Origin: Rhodopirellula halodulae
GTDB lineage: Bacteria > Planctomycetota > Planctomycetia > Pirellulales > Pirellulaceae
DNA length: 64,000 nt
Reading direction: 5' to 3'
Assembly: GCF_020966775.1 (NCBI RefSeq)
Contig: NZ_JAJKFV010000029.1
Span: 1,811,372 to 1,875,371 of the forward strand
Shown: positions 19,629 through 27,256 of the stretch, piece by piece
Numbering within the stretch: the stretch's first letter is position 1
How the letters are laid out: each line of letters begins with the position of its first letter
Program-made: the position numbers and the translations under genes
Notes under the pieces: model-generated
Databases searched by the model: none
Seen by the model: the letters and a program-made list of their open reading frames with translations, nothing else
What the model was told of the DNA's origin: nothing

Positions 19629-20116
19629 TCCGTCGCCGCCGATGCGGGTTGCGACGTCGATGTTTCGTCAGCAGTCACCGGTCCGCGAACTTTCACAAAA
19701 CCAGAAATCCCAACGATGATCGCCGCGCACAGAACGACGATGCCCAACCACTTCGAACGATTTTCACGGATCCCGGCAAACGCGGCGCTGCGTCCGACCA
19801 AGGCTGACGCCAGAAAAAAGATCACGAAGGCCAACAGCATCTTGATACCGAGCAACGCGTGATACAGACCATCGCCTTTGTGATTGGGGATCGCTCGCAT
19901 GTAGTTGTAAAAACCACTGACCAGGAACAGCAAAATGCCAGCGTGGATGAACCGTTTCCATCGACCGACCACGGCCTGCGAGAGCGTTTGATGGGCTTCT
20001 TCAGAAATCAGCTTGGCCGAAGGCAGCAACACCAGCAGCAAGAACGTGGAACCGCCCACCAAAGTGATCGCGGTCGCGACGTGAACGATGCGTGAAACGA
20101 CATCCAAAGCAAACAT
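19625..20116 (-). CDS. CopD-like membrane protein
   Basis: 163 residues with four hydrophobic segments. RIVHVATAITLVGGSTFLLLVLLP and RFIHAGILLFLVSGFYNYM resemble the His-bearing helices of the CopD/DUF2269-type family, in which His residues may bind haem or copper. The C-terminal 20 residues are Ser/Thr/Ala-rich and soluble. GTGA coupling to the following transporter suggests one functional unit. It diverges from the sugar-binding-protein gene; the 156-bp gap (20117-20272) must hold both promoters. Confidence 0.72.
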   Translation of the reverse strand: MFALDVVSRIVHVATAITLVGGSTFLLLVLLPSAKLISEEAHQTLSQAVVGRWKRFIHAGILLFLVSGFYNYMRAIPNHKGDGLYHALLGIKMLLAFVIFFLASALVGRSAAFAGIRENRSKWLGIVVLCAAIIVGISGFVKVRGPVTADETSTSQPASAATE

Positions 20117-20272
20117 GATTCGACCGGTGATTGGTGAAAGAGGACAAAATGATTCACCCGCAATTTGGGTTTGGATTCGTTCGGGATCAACCCCTCGCCA
20201 AAACGCAAAGCCGCTATGCTATGCGGTTCCCTTCAGTCCATCGACTTCATTCCCACCCCAGAATCCCCTCGT

Positions 20273-21274
20273 ATGAATGTTGCTTCCACCGTCGTGCTGC
20301 GACGAAATGTTTGGTTCGTGGTCGCTTTGACGCTTCTGTTCAGCGGATGTTCTTCGCGAACGGACACCGCCGGATCCGCCGAGGATAGCGGCAAGCCTCG
20401 CGTGGCATTGATCATGAAATCGTTGGCGAACGAGTTCTTTTCGACCATGGCGAAGGGAGCGGAAGCTCACCAAGCTGAGCACGCGGAAGAATACGAGTTG
20501 GTCGTCAACGGAATCAAAGACGAACGCGATGTGAGCCGTCAGGTTGCGTTGGTGGAGGAAATGGTTGCCAGTGGTGTGGATGCGATCGTGATCGCACCGG
20601 CCGACTCTCGCGTGCTGGTTCCAACGCTGCGACGCGCGATGGAAGCCGGAGTCACCGTGATCAACATTGACAATCGTTTGGATGCGGAGGTCCTCCAAGA
20701 AGAGGGCATCACGATTCCGTTTGTTGGCCCAGACAACCGCGCGGGGGCTAAGAAAGTCGGTGAGTATTTGGCGGCGAATCGAAAGGGCGATCAAGTCGCG
20801 ATTTTGGAAGGCATTCAGACGTCGTTCAACGCTCAGCAGCGTCGTCTGGGTTTCGAAGACGCGATGAAAGAGGCGGGCATGCAAATCGTCAGCAGTCAAT
20901 CGGCGGACTGGGAAATGTCACGTGCCAACACCGTCGCGTCTTCGATCTTGAGTGAGCATCCCGAGGTGTCGGCGATCTTGGCCGCCAACGATTCCATGGC
21001 TTTGGGGGCAATCGCAGCCGTCAAAAGTGCGGGACGATCCGGTGAGGTGCAAATTGTTGGCTTCGACAATATCTCTGCCATTCAACAAGCCATTCGCGAA
21101 GGCAAGGTGCTCGCGACGGCGGATCAACACGGCGACCAATTGGCAGTGTTTGGCATCGAAGCCGCACTGAAGCACCTGTCGCAAGAAGAGTCTGTCGCGT
21201 CGGACGCGATTGAGGATGTCGAAACGCCGGTGGATTTGATCACCGCCGACACATTGGCCCCGCCAACACCTTGA
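20273..21274 (+). CDS. rbsB: ribose-type ABC sugar-binding lipoprotein
   Basis: 333 residues. Start ATG 20273 gives a lipoprotein signal peptide with lipobox LFSGC at residues 18-22. The mature protein is a periplasmic binding protein type I (RbsB-like): VALIMKSLANEFFSTMAKGAE, VIAPADSRVL and LAANDSMALGAIAAV are characteristic. It delivers a sugar to the ATPase and permease encoded downstream. The stop codon lies in the first copy of a 19-bp tandem repeat. The actual sugar cannot be read from sequence; ribose or a related monosaccharide is a family inference. Confidence 0.9.
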   Translation: MNVASTVVLRRNVWFVVALTLLFSGCSSRTDTAGSAEDSGKPRVALIMKSLANEFFSTMAKGAEAHQAEHAEEYELVVNGIKDERDVSRQVALVEEMVASGVDAIVIAPADSRVLVPTLRRAMEAGVTVINIDNRLDAEVLQEEGITIPFVGPDNRAGAKKVGEYLAANRKGDQVAILEGIQTSFNAQQRRLGFEDAMKEAGMQIVSSQSADWEMSRANTVASSILSEHPEVSAILAANDSMALGAIAAVKSAGRSGEVQIVGFDNISAIQQAIREGKVLATADQHGDQLAVFGIEAALKHLSQEESVASDAIEDVETPVDLITADTLAPPTP

Positions 21275-21315
21275 GCCCCCGCCAACACCTTGAACCCCCG
21301 CCAACACCTTGAGCC
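21261..21315 (+). repeat. 19-bp tandem repeat, nearly three copies
   Basis: Unit CGCCAACACCTTGAGCCCC at 21261-21279, again at 21280-21298 (one G to A change) and a 17-base third copy at 21299-21315. The first copy encodes the last codons and the TGA of the binding protein, and the third ends two bases before the ATG of the ATPase gene. It therefore sets the spacing between the two cistrons. Confidence 0.95.
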
Positions 21316-21316
21316 A

Positions 21317-22864
21317 ATGAGTGGTGCCACATTCTTGTCGGTCGAAGGGCTGATGAAACGTTACGGGAACGTCACCGTTCTCCGCGACGTTTCGATCGAA
21401 TTCGCGGCGGGACAAATTCACGCTCTGCTCGGAGCAAATGGGGCGGGCAAGAGCACGTTGTGCAAAATCATCAGCGGTTTGACGCCTGCTTCCGATGGAT
21501 GCATGACGTTGGGCGATACAAGTTATCAACCCGCCAGCAAGCAAGATGCGGAAGCTCACGGTGTGCAAATTGTTCACCAAGAATTGAATCTGATTGAAAC
21601 GTTGTCAGTGGCGGAGAACCTGCGTCTGACTCGTTTGCCTCATCAATGGGGAGTCCTCCGCGTCGCGGGACTGCACCGAGACGCGAGAATGATCTTGGAT
21701 CGTTTTGGATTGAACGATGTCGATACCAAGACGCTGGTTGGCGATCTCGGCGTTGGAAAGCAACAAATGTTGGAGATCGCAGCGGCGCTGGCACGTGACG
21801 CTCGGGTATTGATTCTCGATGAGCCCACCGCGGCGTTGTCGGGAACCGAATCGGAAGAACTGTTTCGCCATCTGCGTGGTTTGCGAGACCAAGGCGTTGC
21901 GATCATTTACATCTCCCACCGGTTGGAAGAAGTTCAGCAACTTTCTGACCGAATCAGCGTGCTACGTGATGGCCGATTGGTCACAACGACTCCCACGATC
22001 GAAGTGGATCGAGAAAAGATGGTCGCGTGGATGAGTTCTGGGGCTCAAGAAGCGGACGAGAAAAAGCTAGGCCAGAGCAACGACTCGCCAAATTTCAACA
22101 GCCACCGAACCGAGCAGACGGGACTTCGGGTTCAGAACCTTTCCTGCGGCATGGTTCGCGATGTGTCATTGAACGTACGCCGTGGGGAACGTTTGGGAAT
22201 CGCGGGATTGGTCGGCGCTGGACGGACGGAGTTCTTGCGAGCGGTGTTCGGTGCCGATGTGGCTGAGTCTGGCACGGTTGCCATCGGTGATTCGCCAGCT
22301 CGACGATTCAGTCATCCGTCGGAGGCCGTCTCGGCGGGGTTTGCGATGGTCACGGAAGACCGCAAGCAAAATGGTTTGTTGCTGAGTCAATCGATTCTGG
22401 CCAACACTTCGCTGGCGGCTTTGGCGACGAAGTACTCGAGCCGAGGTTGGATTGATCAAACGCGAGAGAAGCAGGATGCGATGCAGATCCATCTTTCGCT
22501 TGAAACGCGAAGTCAATCATTGTCGCAAACGGTTGGGACGCTCAGTGGTGGTAACCAGCAGAAAGTCGCGGTGGCGAAGTGGCTGACTCGTGGCGCGGAT
22601 GTGTTCTTGTTTGACGAGCCTTCGCGAGGGATTGATGTCGCCGCGAGATCGAAAATGTATGAACTGTTTGAACGATTGGCCGAGGAAGGCAAAACGATTG
22701 TGATTGTCAGTAGTGATTTGGAAGAGTTGTTTGAGACCTGTGACGCGATCGCGGTGATGTCTTCGGGACGCTTGGTGCAAACGTTTCAGCGAAGTGAATT
22801 TGATGAGGAAGCGATTCTGCAAGCTTCGTTCGGACAACGATCAAAGGCGGAGGCTGCTCAATGA
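21317..22864 (+). CDS. rbsA: ribose-type ABC importer ATPase (duplicated)
   Basis: 515 residues with two ABC domains. Domain 1 has Walker A GANGAGKST and Walker B LILDEPTAALS; its signature region is LGVGKQQMLE, where the usual LSxGQ is LGVGK. Domain 2 has the degenerate loop GLVGAGRTE expected for RbsA-type second domains, signature LSGGNQQKVA and Walker B FLFDEPSRGID. ATG 21317 is preferred; the frame reaches back through the tandem repeat. The stop overlaps the ATG of the permease gene (ATGA). Confidence 0.93.
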   Translation: MSGATFLSVEGLMKRYGNVTVLRDVSIEFAAGQIHALLGANGAGKSTLCKIISGLTPASDGCMTLGDTSYQPASKQDAEAHGVQIVHQELNLIETLSVAENLRLTRLPHQWGVLRVAGLHRDARMILDRFGLNDVDTKTLVGDLGVGKQQMLEIAAALARDARVLILDEPTAALSGTESEELFRHLRGLRDQGVAIIYISHRLEEVQQLSDRISVLRDGRLVTTTPTIEVDREKMVAWMSSGAQEADEKKLGQSNDSPNFNSHRTEQTGLRVQNLSCGMVRDVSLNVRRGERLGIAGLVGAGRTEFLRAVFGADVAESGTVAIGDSPARRFSHPSEAVSAGFAMVTEDRKQNGLLLSQSILANTSLAALATKYSSRGWIDQTREKQDAMQIHLSLETRSQSLSQTVGTLSGGNQQKVAVAKWLTRGADVFLFDEPSRGIDVAARSKMYELFERLAEEGKTIVIVSSDLEELFETCDAIAVMSSGRLVQTFQRSEFDEEAILQASFGQRSKAEAAQ

Positions 22865-23820
22865 ATCGCGTGGAATCCATTTTGCGTTCATTGACGCCTC
22901 ATCTGGGTTTGGTTGCCGTGCTGGCCGTGTTGGTCGCGGTCTTTTCCATGCTCAGCAAGAACTTCTTTCAGGCATCCACCGTGGTGTCGATTGCGAATCA
23001 GATTCCGGATCTGACGTTCTTGGTGGTCGGGATGACGTTGGTGTTGATCATCGGCGGAATCGACTTGTCCGTGGGGGCGTTGTTGGCGTTGGCATCGGCT
23101 GTGTTGGGCGTGTTGATGGACGTTCACGGTTGGTCCATTTGGTTGGCATTTCCCATCGCCATTTTGGTTTCTGCCGCGGCGGGCGGCATCAATGGTGCGA
23201 TCTCGGTTGGCTTTGGAATCCCTTCGTTCATTGTGACGTTGGGGATGTTGGAAATGGCACGCGGAGCTACGAAAGTCGTCACGGAATCCAAGTCGATCTA
23301 CATCGGCAGCCGCATCGAATGGTTCGGACAACCGATTCAAGGATTGGCAATTTCACCGGCGTTCATGGTGGCCATTGCCGCGGTCGTGGCCGGGCAACTC
23401 TTTTTAACGCGGACCATTTGGGGGCGTTACTGCATCGCGATTGGAACAAACGCTGAAGCAGTCAGAATGTCGGGCATCCGTTCGGCGCCGTTGTGTGTCT
23501 CGATCTTTGTGCTCAGCGGAGTGATGTGTGGCATGGCCGGGCTGGCACAAACTTCACGTTTGTCGTCGTCCGATCCCAATGCGGCAATTGGCATTGAGCT
23601 GGCTGCCATTGCCGCCTGTGTGATTGGGGGGACCAGTTTAATGGGCGGTCGTGGGAACGTGATCCGGTCCTTCATTGGCGTGTTGATCATCCAGGTTCTG
23701 CAAACGGGGCTCGCGCAGTTAGGAGTCTCCGACGCCAGCAAGCAAATCATCACCGGGTTGGTGATTGTCGTCGCGGTGTTGTTGGACGCGTTACGAACTC
23801 GATGGAACGATCGAACTTGA
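22861..23820 (+). CDS. rbsC: ribose-type ABC importer permease
   Basis: 319 residues with about nine hydrophobic segments; IGGIDLSVGALLAL and GIPSFIVTLGMLEMARG are the BPD_transp_2 (RbsC) signatures, and GRYCIAIGTNAEAVRMSGI is the cytoplasmic coupling loop that contacts the ATPase. Together with the upstream genes it forms a complete binding protein-ATPase-permease importer. Convergent with recQ; a bidirectional hairpin lies between them. Confidence 0.94.
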   Translation: MNRVESILRSLTPHLGLVAVLAVLVAVFSMLSKNFFQASTVVSIANQIPDLTFLVVGMTLVLIIGGIDLSVGALLALASAVLGVLMDVHGWSIWLAFPIAILVSAAAGGINGAISVGFGIPSFIVTLGMLEMARGATKVVTESKSIYIGSRIEWFGQPIQGLAISPAFMVAIAAVVAGQLFLTRTIWGRYCIAIGTNAEAVRMSGIRSAPLCVSIFVLSGVMCGMAGLAQTSRLSSSDPNAAIGIELAAIAACVIGGTSLMGGRGNVIRSFIGVLIIQVLQTGLAQLGVSDASKQIITGLVIVVAVLLDALRTRWNDRT

Positions 23821-23824
23821 AGGG

Positions 23825-23860
23825 GCGAGTGAAGTGTTGCCACTCGAGTGGTTCACTCGC
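23825..23860. terminator. hairpin between convergent rbsC and recQ
   Basis: An outer 9-bp stem GCGAGTGAA (23825-23833) pairs with TTCACTCGC (23852-23860) and encloses the perfect 12-base palindrome CCACTCGAGTGG (23840-23851). It overlaps the last codons of recQ. There is no strong T-run on either side, so termination is inferred from position. Confidence 0.55.
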
Positions 23861-26072
23861 TGTTTGACGCTGACAACTCGTTCTTAAGACAGCTCGATAC
23901 AATGCGGATCTTTTCGTAGGAGACCTTTTCGTCGAGCGCTTCGTAGATCGGCCGCAAGCGTTCGTCTTCTGCGGCCATCAATGCGGATCGAATCGCGGCG
24001 GCTTCATCGGTGTCGACCCACGGAGACGGGTCGGTGATCTTTTCAAGCTGGATGAATTCGCCGAGGTATTTGTGGACGGTCGACTCAGCCCGATCCATCC
24101 TTTGGGCAACCTCGTCAACAGAATGTCCTTCGCGAAACAGGTTCGCCGCCTGCATGCTGGCCGCATTGGGTTGAACGGGCATTTTCGGCGTGGGAACGGA
24201 GCCGTTTGCTTGGTCACGGTCGGTGGATGTCTGGTCGCAATACTCGTTGATGGAATCGAGAAAGAGCTGTCCGAATTCGTTGCGTTTGTGTTCGCCGATG
24301 CCGCGAATTCCTTCTAGCTTCGCAAGTGAACTGGGGCGAATCCTGGCCAGTTCTCGCAGAACCGCATCGCCAAAGATGACGTAGGCGGGGACGCCACGTT
24401 CGGATGCCAGTTGGCTCCGCAACGCTCGTAAGTGATCGAACAAGGCGCGGTCCACTCCCTCCCAAGAATCTCTGCCCGCGTTGGACGCACTGGATTTGGT
24501 GGCGACTCGCGTGAGCGACACCTGTCCTTCACCACGCAGCAATTCGCGGCCGGACGGCGTGAGGTGCAGGGAGTGATACTCGCCGACTGACACCAAATGA
24601 TTTTGTGAGATCAATTGGTCGATCCAGGTCCTCACGGCAGCGGCGCCGTCGTTGGACAGCAAACCGTAAGTGCTGAGTTCATCATGCCCGGCTTGCAGAA
24701 CCTTTTGGTCTCGAGAGCCGGTGAGGACCTTGACGGTATGGCCCGCGCCGTAACGTTCCTTCAGTCGCACAACGCAAGAAAGGATCTTTTGGGAAAGCGT
24801 GATGGGGTCTTCGACCACATCAAGTTCCCCCAAGCATACGTCGCATGCGTTGCAGTTATCAGCGTCGTATTCCTGTCCGAAGTATTCGACCAACGCGGCA
24901 TGTCGACAATGCACACCGTTGCAAAACGCCGCCATCGAGTTGAGCGATTGCATCGCGGCGTCGAAGTTGTTCCGGTCTCCGTTTTCAAGAATGCGTTTCC
25001 ATGACATGAGATCGCCGGGGCCATGGATCAGAACGCATTCCGCAGCCAAGCCGTCTCGCCCCGCACGACCGCTTTCCTGTTGATAGTGTTCAATCGACTT
25101 TGGCATTCCGGCGTGGATGACGTAGCGAACATTGGATTTGTCGATCCCCATTCCGAACGCGACCGTTGCCACGATCACGTCGACTTTCTCCTGGATGAAA
25201 GCTTCCTGGTTGGACTGTCGTTCTTCGTCTGACAGGCCGGCGTGATAAGGCAACACACGCACACCCGTGCCGGCAAGCGCCGCGGAAGTTTGTTCGACTT
25301 CCTTGCGCGTGATGCAGTACACCACGCCGGATTCGCCGGGATGCTTTTGGATGAAGTGTTGGATCTGATTCATCTTCCCGGCGTTGCGAACCATCCGATA
25401 AGTCAGGTTCGGACGGTCGAAGTTGCCGACCAGTACATGCGGATTTTCCAGGTTGAGTTGTTCCGCGATGTCGTCTCGGACGAGTTGGGACGCGGTTGCC
25501 GTGAAGGCGTGCACGGACGCGTTTGGGAACTGCTCTTTGAGCACGCGCAGCCCGCGATATTCCGGCCGGAAATCGTGCCCCCAATTGCTGACGCAGTGTG
25601 CTTCGTCGATCGCGAAAAAGGAGATGGGAACACCACGGAGGAAATCCATGGTTTTCGCAGTCAGCAAACGTTCGGGAGCGAGGTAGAGAATCTTGATCTC
25701 GCCGCGACGAATTCGATCGGCCGTTTCCCGTTTTTGATCGTTGGTTTGAGTGCTGTTGACGAGTGCGGCCGCGACGCCGTTGTTGGTCAATGCGTCGACT
25801 TGGTCTTTCATCAACGAGATCAAGGGCGAAACGACGACCGCCATTCCGTCGCGGACCAATGCGGGAACCTGGTAGCAAAGTGATTTTCCGCCGCCGGTGG
25901 GTAGAACCACCAAGCTGTCACGTCCGTGGATGACGTCTCGGACTGCTTCCTCTTGCAGGGGCCGAAACGAATCGTATCCCCAGACGGTTTCCAGGACCTG
26001 ATGTGCACGCTCAAGCGATTCGGTCGAAGATGAATCGGAGGCTGGTCCAGTGGACGGTGATGAAGGCGACAT
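23853..26072 (-). CDS. recQ: ATP-dependent DNA helicase RecQ
   Basis: 739 residues. Superfamily 2 helicase core (about 20-350) with Walker A PTGGGKS, IDEAHC, TATAS and the QESGRAGRDG motif VI. A RecQ zinc-binding/RQC region follows, with Cys residues in the FCNGVHCRH and DNCNACDVCLG segments and RLKERYGAGHTVKVLTGS. An HRDC domain begins at FDHLRALRSQLASERGVPAY. The C-terminal 100 residues contain a helix-turn-helix-like block (LFREGHSVDEVAQRMDRAESTVHKYL) found in the longer RecQ subgroup. Acts in recombination and replication-fork repair. Confidence 0.96.
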   Translation of the reverse strand: MSPSSPSTGPASDSSSTESLERAHQVLETVWGYDSFRPLQEEAVRDVIHGRDSLVVLPTGGGKSLCYQVPALVRDGMAVVVSPLISLMKDQVDALTNNGVAAALVNSTQTNDQKRETADRIRRGEIKILYLAPERLLTAKTMDFLRGVPISFFAIDEAHCVSNWGHDFRPEYRGLRVLKEQFPNASVHAFTATASQLVRDDIAEQLNLENPHVLVGNFDRPNLTYRMVRNAGKMNQIQHFIQKHPGESGVVYCITRKEVEQTSAALAGTGVRVLPYHAGLSDEERQSNQEAFIQEKVDVIVATVAFGMGIDKSNVRYVIHAGMPKSIEHYQQESGRAGRDGLAAECVLIHGPGDLMSWKRILENGDRNNFDAAMQSLNSMAAFCNGVHCRHAALVEYFGQEYDADNCNACDVCLGELDVVEDPITLSQKILSCVVRLKERYGAGHTVKVLTGSRDQKVLQAGHDELSTYGLLSNDGAAAVRTWIDQLISQNHLVSVGEYHSLHLTPSGRELLRGEGQVSLTRVATKSSASNAGRDSWEGVDRALFDHLRALRSQLASERGVPAYVIFGDAVLRELARIRPSSLAKLEGIRGIGEHKRNEFGQLFLDSINEYCDQTSTDRDQANGSVPTPKMPVQPNAASMQAANLFREGHSVDEVAQRMDRAESTVHKYLGEFIQLEKITDPSPWVDTDEAAAIRSALMAAEDERLRPIYEALDEKVSYEKIRIVSSCLKNELSASNSE

Positions 26073-26238
26073 CCAATTTCCAAGTGCTATTCGCGATCCG
26101 TTGACTGTGTGGGATCAGCGTAGCAACTTTGAACCGAATTGTCTTTTTGCGAATCGAGCAGATGAGTGGAGGGCGTTGGCGCACGCGGTCGGCCAGAGCG
26201 GTCGGCCAAAGCGGTTGGCTCGAGTGGTGCCGGCGATT

Positions 26239-26847
26239 CTACTGATCGCTCATCTTGGCACGAGCCCGGTGGAGCATCGGACCAATGCTGTTTTCGTTCA
26301 GACCAACGGCTTGGCTGATTTCCTGGTAAGACTTGCCTTCCAAGTGATACATGCGAACGACGCTGGCTTCTCGCGGATCCAAACGCATCATCAGGTGCTG
26401 CACTTCCTCAGCGTTTTCAATCCGCTGAAGTTCTCCGTTGATTTGGCACGGGTGAGCGTGTCCGTTGCTGCTGCCGTTGACGGTGGCTCCTGTGACAGTG
26501 GCCCCGTTGCTGCTCGGGCTCGACAGATGAGTGTTCGCGGCGGATTGATTGGCCATCAGACGACGAACCACCACACGTCGAGCAACGATGGTCAGGTAAG
26601 TTGCCAGCGAGCACTGACGACGGAATCGACGCAGGACCGCAAGATCGTGGCGAATGAAAACCAGGAACACTTCTGCGACCAAGTCATCACGGGTGGCTTC
26701 GTCCATCGACAACCCACGGCCCATCGCCGTCCGATTGACGACGTGGACAACCAGCCCAACAAATCGATCGACGAAGTCTTGCCACGCACGGGGTTCGCGG
26801 TCCAGACAACGTTGAAGCAATTGACGATCGACGTCGGAGAGGCTCAC
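26239..26847 (-). CDS. ECF-type RNA polymerase sigma factor
   Basis: 202 residues from GTG 26847. Region 2 (FVDRFVGLVVHVVNR, then DDLVAEVFLVFI) and region 4 with its helix-turn-helix (GKSYQEISQAVGLNENSIGPMLHRARAK) identify an extracytoplasmic-function sigma factor. The linker between them is unusually long and rich in Ser, Asn, Gly and Thr (about 100-135). No anti-sigma gene is adjacent; a separate kinase or anti-sigma must control it. Confidence 0.9.
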   Translation of the reverse strand: MSLSDVDRQLLQRCLDREPRAWQDFVDRFVGLVVHVVNRTAMGRGLSMDEATRDDLVAEVFLVFIRHDLAVLRRFRRQCSLATYLTIVARRVVVRRLMANQSAANTHLSSPSSNGATVTGATVNGSSNGHAHPCQINGELQRIENAEEVQHLMMRLDPREASVVRMYHLEGKSYQEISQAVGLNENSIGPMLHRARAKMSDQ

Positions 26848-27256
26848 AGTGAAGATCCGGGAAGATGGAAGATCCGATAAGACAAGAGCGGTGAGCCGAG
26901 TGACTCAGGAATGAGGGCGGAAGATCCGTCATAAGCCTTTCCGCCATGTTAGATCGACCACCCGCCGGTGGCAAGTTTTTCGCCGAAGATTGCGATGAAG
27001 GAGGCTGTAGCGATTGGGGGCTATGTGAGGACGAAATCCGACGATTTGCGAGGATTTGACCAGAGACGGACCTCCAATTTCGTAGGCTGCCGATTGTTTG
27101 GATCAGCAGGGTCATGCGGATCATGGCGGTCAGTTGGTCCGGGCAATCGCCGATACGTCATTGCTGAAGACTTGAGAGGGGGGCACAGACGACCAGGCAA
27201 TATTTGGAACCTATGGTTCTGCGTCTCGCCAAAGATTTCAAGCAAAACAAGCGGCC
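26848..27256. other. intergenic region between divergent sigma factor and GGDEF gene
   Basis: About 409 bases without a convincing gene. It must hold both divergent promoters. Long frames crossing it belong to no recognisable protein and run antisense to the GGDEF gene. I see no clear promoter boxes or repeats. Confidence 0.5.

Noticed and set aside
25090-25883. Frames on both strands within recQ
   Set aside because: recQ has all helicase motifs on the minus strand; the other frames are shadows.
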